DNA from: Elysia chlorotica
Taxonomy: Eukaryota; Mollusca; Gastropoda; Plakobranchidae
Reading direction: 5' to 3'
Assembly: GCA_003991915.1 (NCBI GenBank)
Contig: RQTK01000303.1
Location: 101,051 to 165,050, forward strand
Length of the DNA: 64,000 bases
Below, one piece after another: positions 63,174 through 64,000 of this stretch (position 1 is the stretch's first letter; the number at the start of each line of letters is the position of its first letter). The position numbers were made by a program, and so were the translations under genes. The notes under the pieces were generated by a model. It made no database searches. It was not told where the DNA came from and saw only the letters and a list, made by a program, of their open reading frames with translations.

Positions 63174-64000
63174 GGTAATTTACTAAAGACAGAGGGGAAA
63201 AAAATGGGGGATTTGTAATCTTTTCTTTGAAAGTAGGGTGTTCTTTGAGTCCGAGTTTGTTGTATTCAAGTTGAACTGTAGAATTTTACACTGAAGTCAA
63301 ATGAAAGTTTTATATGTCGAGTCTGATTTGACAAATTTGCGTCAAAAAGGAACTCTGCCACTTTCAATTTTTCACAGTATTTCTTTTTGTTTGGATAAAC
63401 ACCTAAGCTATAATGTAGAACAATAATCGTATTCTATCATGGCTAAAACTTTGAATTTAGGATTATCTTTTATCAAATGAACAAGCTAAATACACAACGT
63501 CTGAACACTCTTAAAAAACAGAGTGAAAACTATACATGCGTTTGCTTGTGTATATTTGACTCTGTGAAAAGTACACGCCGTCTGAACAGAAATAATTCCA
63601 AGGACATACGCATGGAAAAAATCCTTCGTCTGTACAGTCCCTAAGCAGTGAGGCTTTGTTAATGCAGGTTGATCTCCCTCTCCCTTGCATAAAGGCGCAA
63701 ACAGTCAATGTCATGTCTCGGAGAATGGTTTTCCAGTATTGATGCAAACTGAGATGAACATTGCTATTGCAACTGATCTGCTTTTTGAGATCTTTTTGGA
63801 GGTGTTGCTGTGCAAGGGAATACATAAAAAGCTGAGGAAATTATCGTGATGCAATTTTTTTTCATTTTGTCAATGGCGACACCATCATAGATGCCAACTG
63901 TGTTCCTGAGGTGGTCGGCTCTACAGCTCTAGACTTTGTTGTGGGTGTGCAAAAACCTCTTAAGGGTATTGCCTGAGCCAGCCTTCTGTCAGTCTTGTAC
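63174..64000. other. Downstream flank of MKLN1, no gene seen
   Basis: AT-rich sequence with short open frames and no recognisable domain, RNA gene or repeat. It may still be 3' UTR. Confidence 0.4.

Overview
The window is animal nuclear DNA, most probably from a gastropod or related mollusc. It is AT-rich, has intron-dense genes with GT-AG introns, long (GA)n/(CT)n microsatellites, CTAGAT-rich tracts, tRNA-headed SINEs and fragments of several non-LTR retrotransposon families. The mollusc placement is inferred from repeat style and protein similarity and is not proven by a marker gene.

Layout. Positions 1-12,500 hold no convincing gene: microsatellites with purines on the + strand, small tandem repeats, two decayed reverse-transcriptase fragments (about 7.05-8.23 kb) and a tRNA-type SINE (11.67-11.91 kb). 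Positions 12,500-15,335 are the probable 3' UTR and downstream flank of a minus-strand gene. Positions 15,336-41,494 (minus) are a complete UPF2 gene, the MIF4G-domain scaffold of nonsense-mediated mRNA decay (NMD). I could place 39 coding exons whose phases all join, giving about 1,215 residues. Positions 41,500-46,800 are a head-to-head intergenic region with a SINE, CT-rich repeats and a CTAGAT-rich tract. Positions 46,800-62,379 (plus) are a complete muskelin gene (MKLN1), a discoidin/LisH/CTLH/kelch subunit of the CTLH (GID) E3 ubiquitin ligase, with 19 coding exons and 751 residues. The rest is its 3' flank.

The most unusual feature is tandem exon duplication. Three separate head-to-tail duplications lie within 33 kb: a pair of UPF2 exons, the first coding exon of MKLN1 with about 1 kb of upstream DNA, and one kelch exon of MKLN1. 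In every case the two copies encode the same protein, with only synonymous differences or none, while the flanking introns have diverged. In every case using both copies in one mRNA shifts the frame into a premature stop. They may be mutually exclusive or poison exons, with UPF2's own double-inclusion mRNA being an NMD substrate, or they may be uncollapsed haplotypes in the assembly. Reads decide this.

UPF2 also has a perfect 25-bp inverted repeat that could fold its last major 3' splice site into a hairpin, and a five-codon upstream ORF whose stop overlaps the UPF2 start codon. UPF2 acts in cytoplasmic mRNA surveillance and muskelin in ubiquitin ligation. Nothing in the sequence links the two functions beyond their being neighbours.
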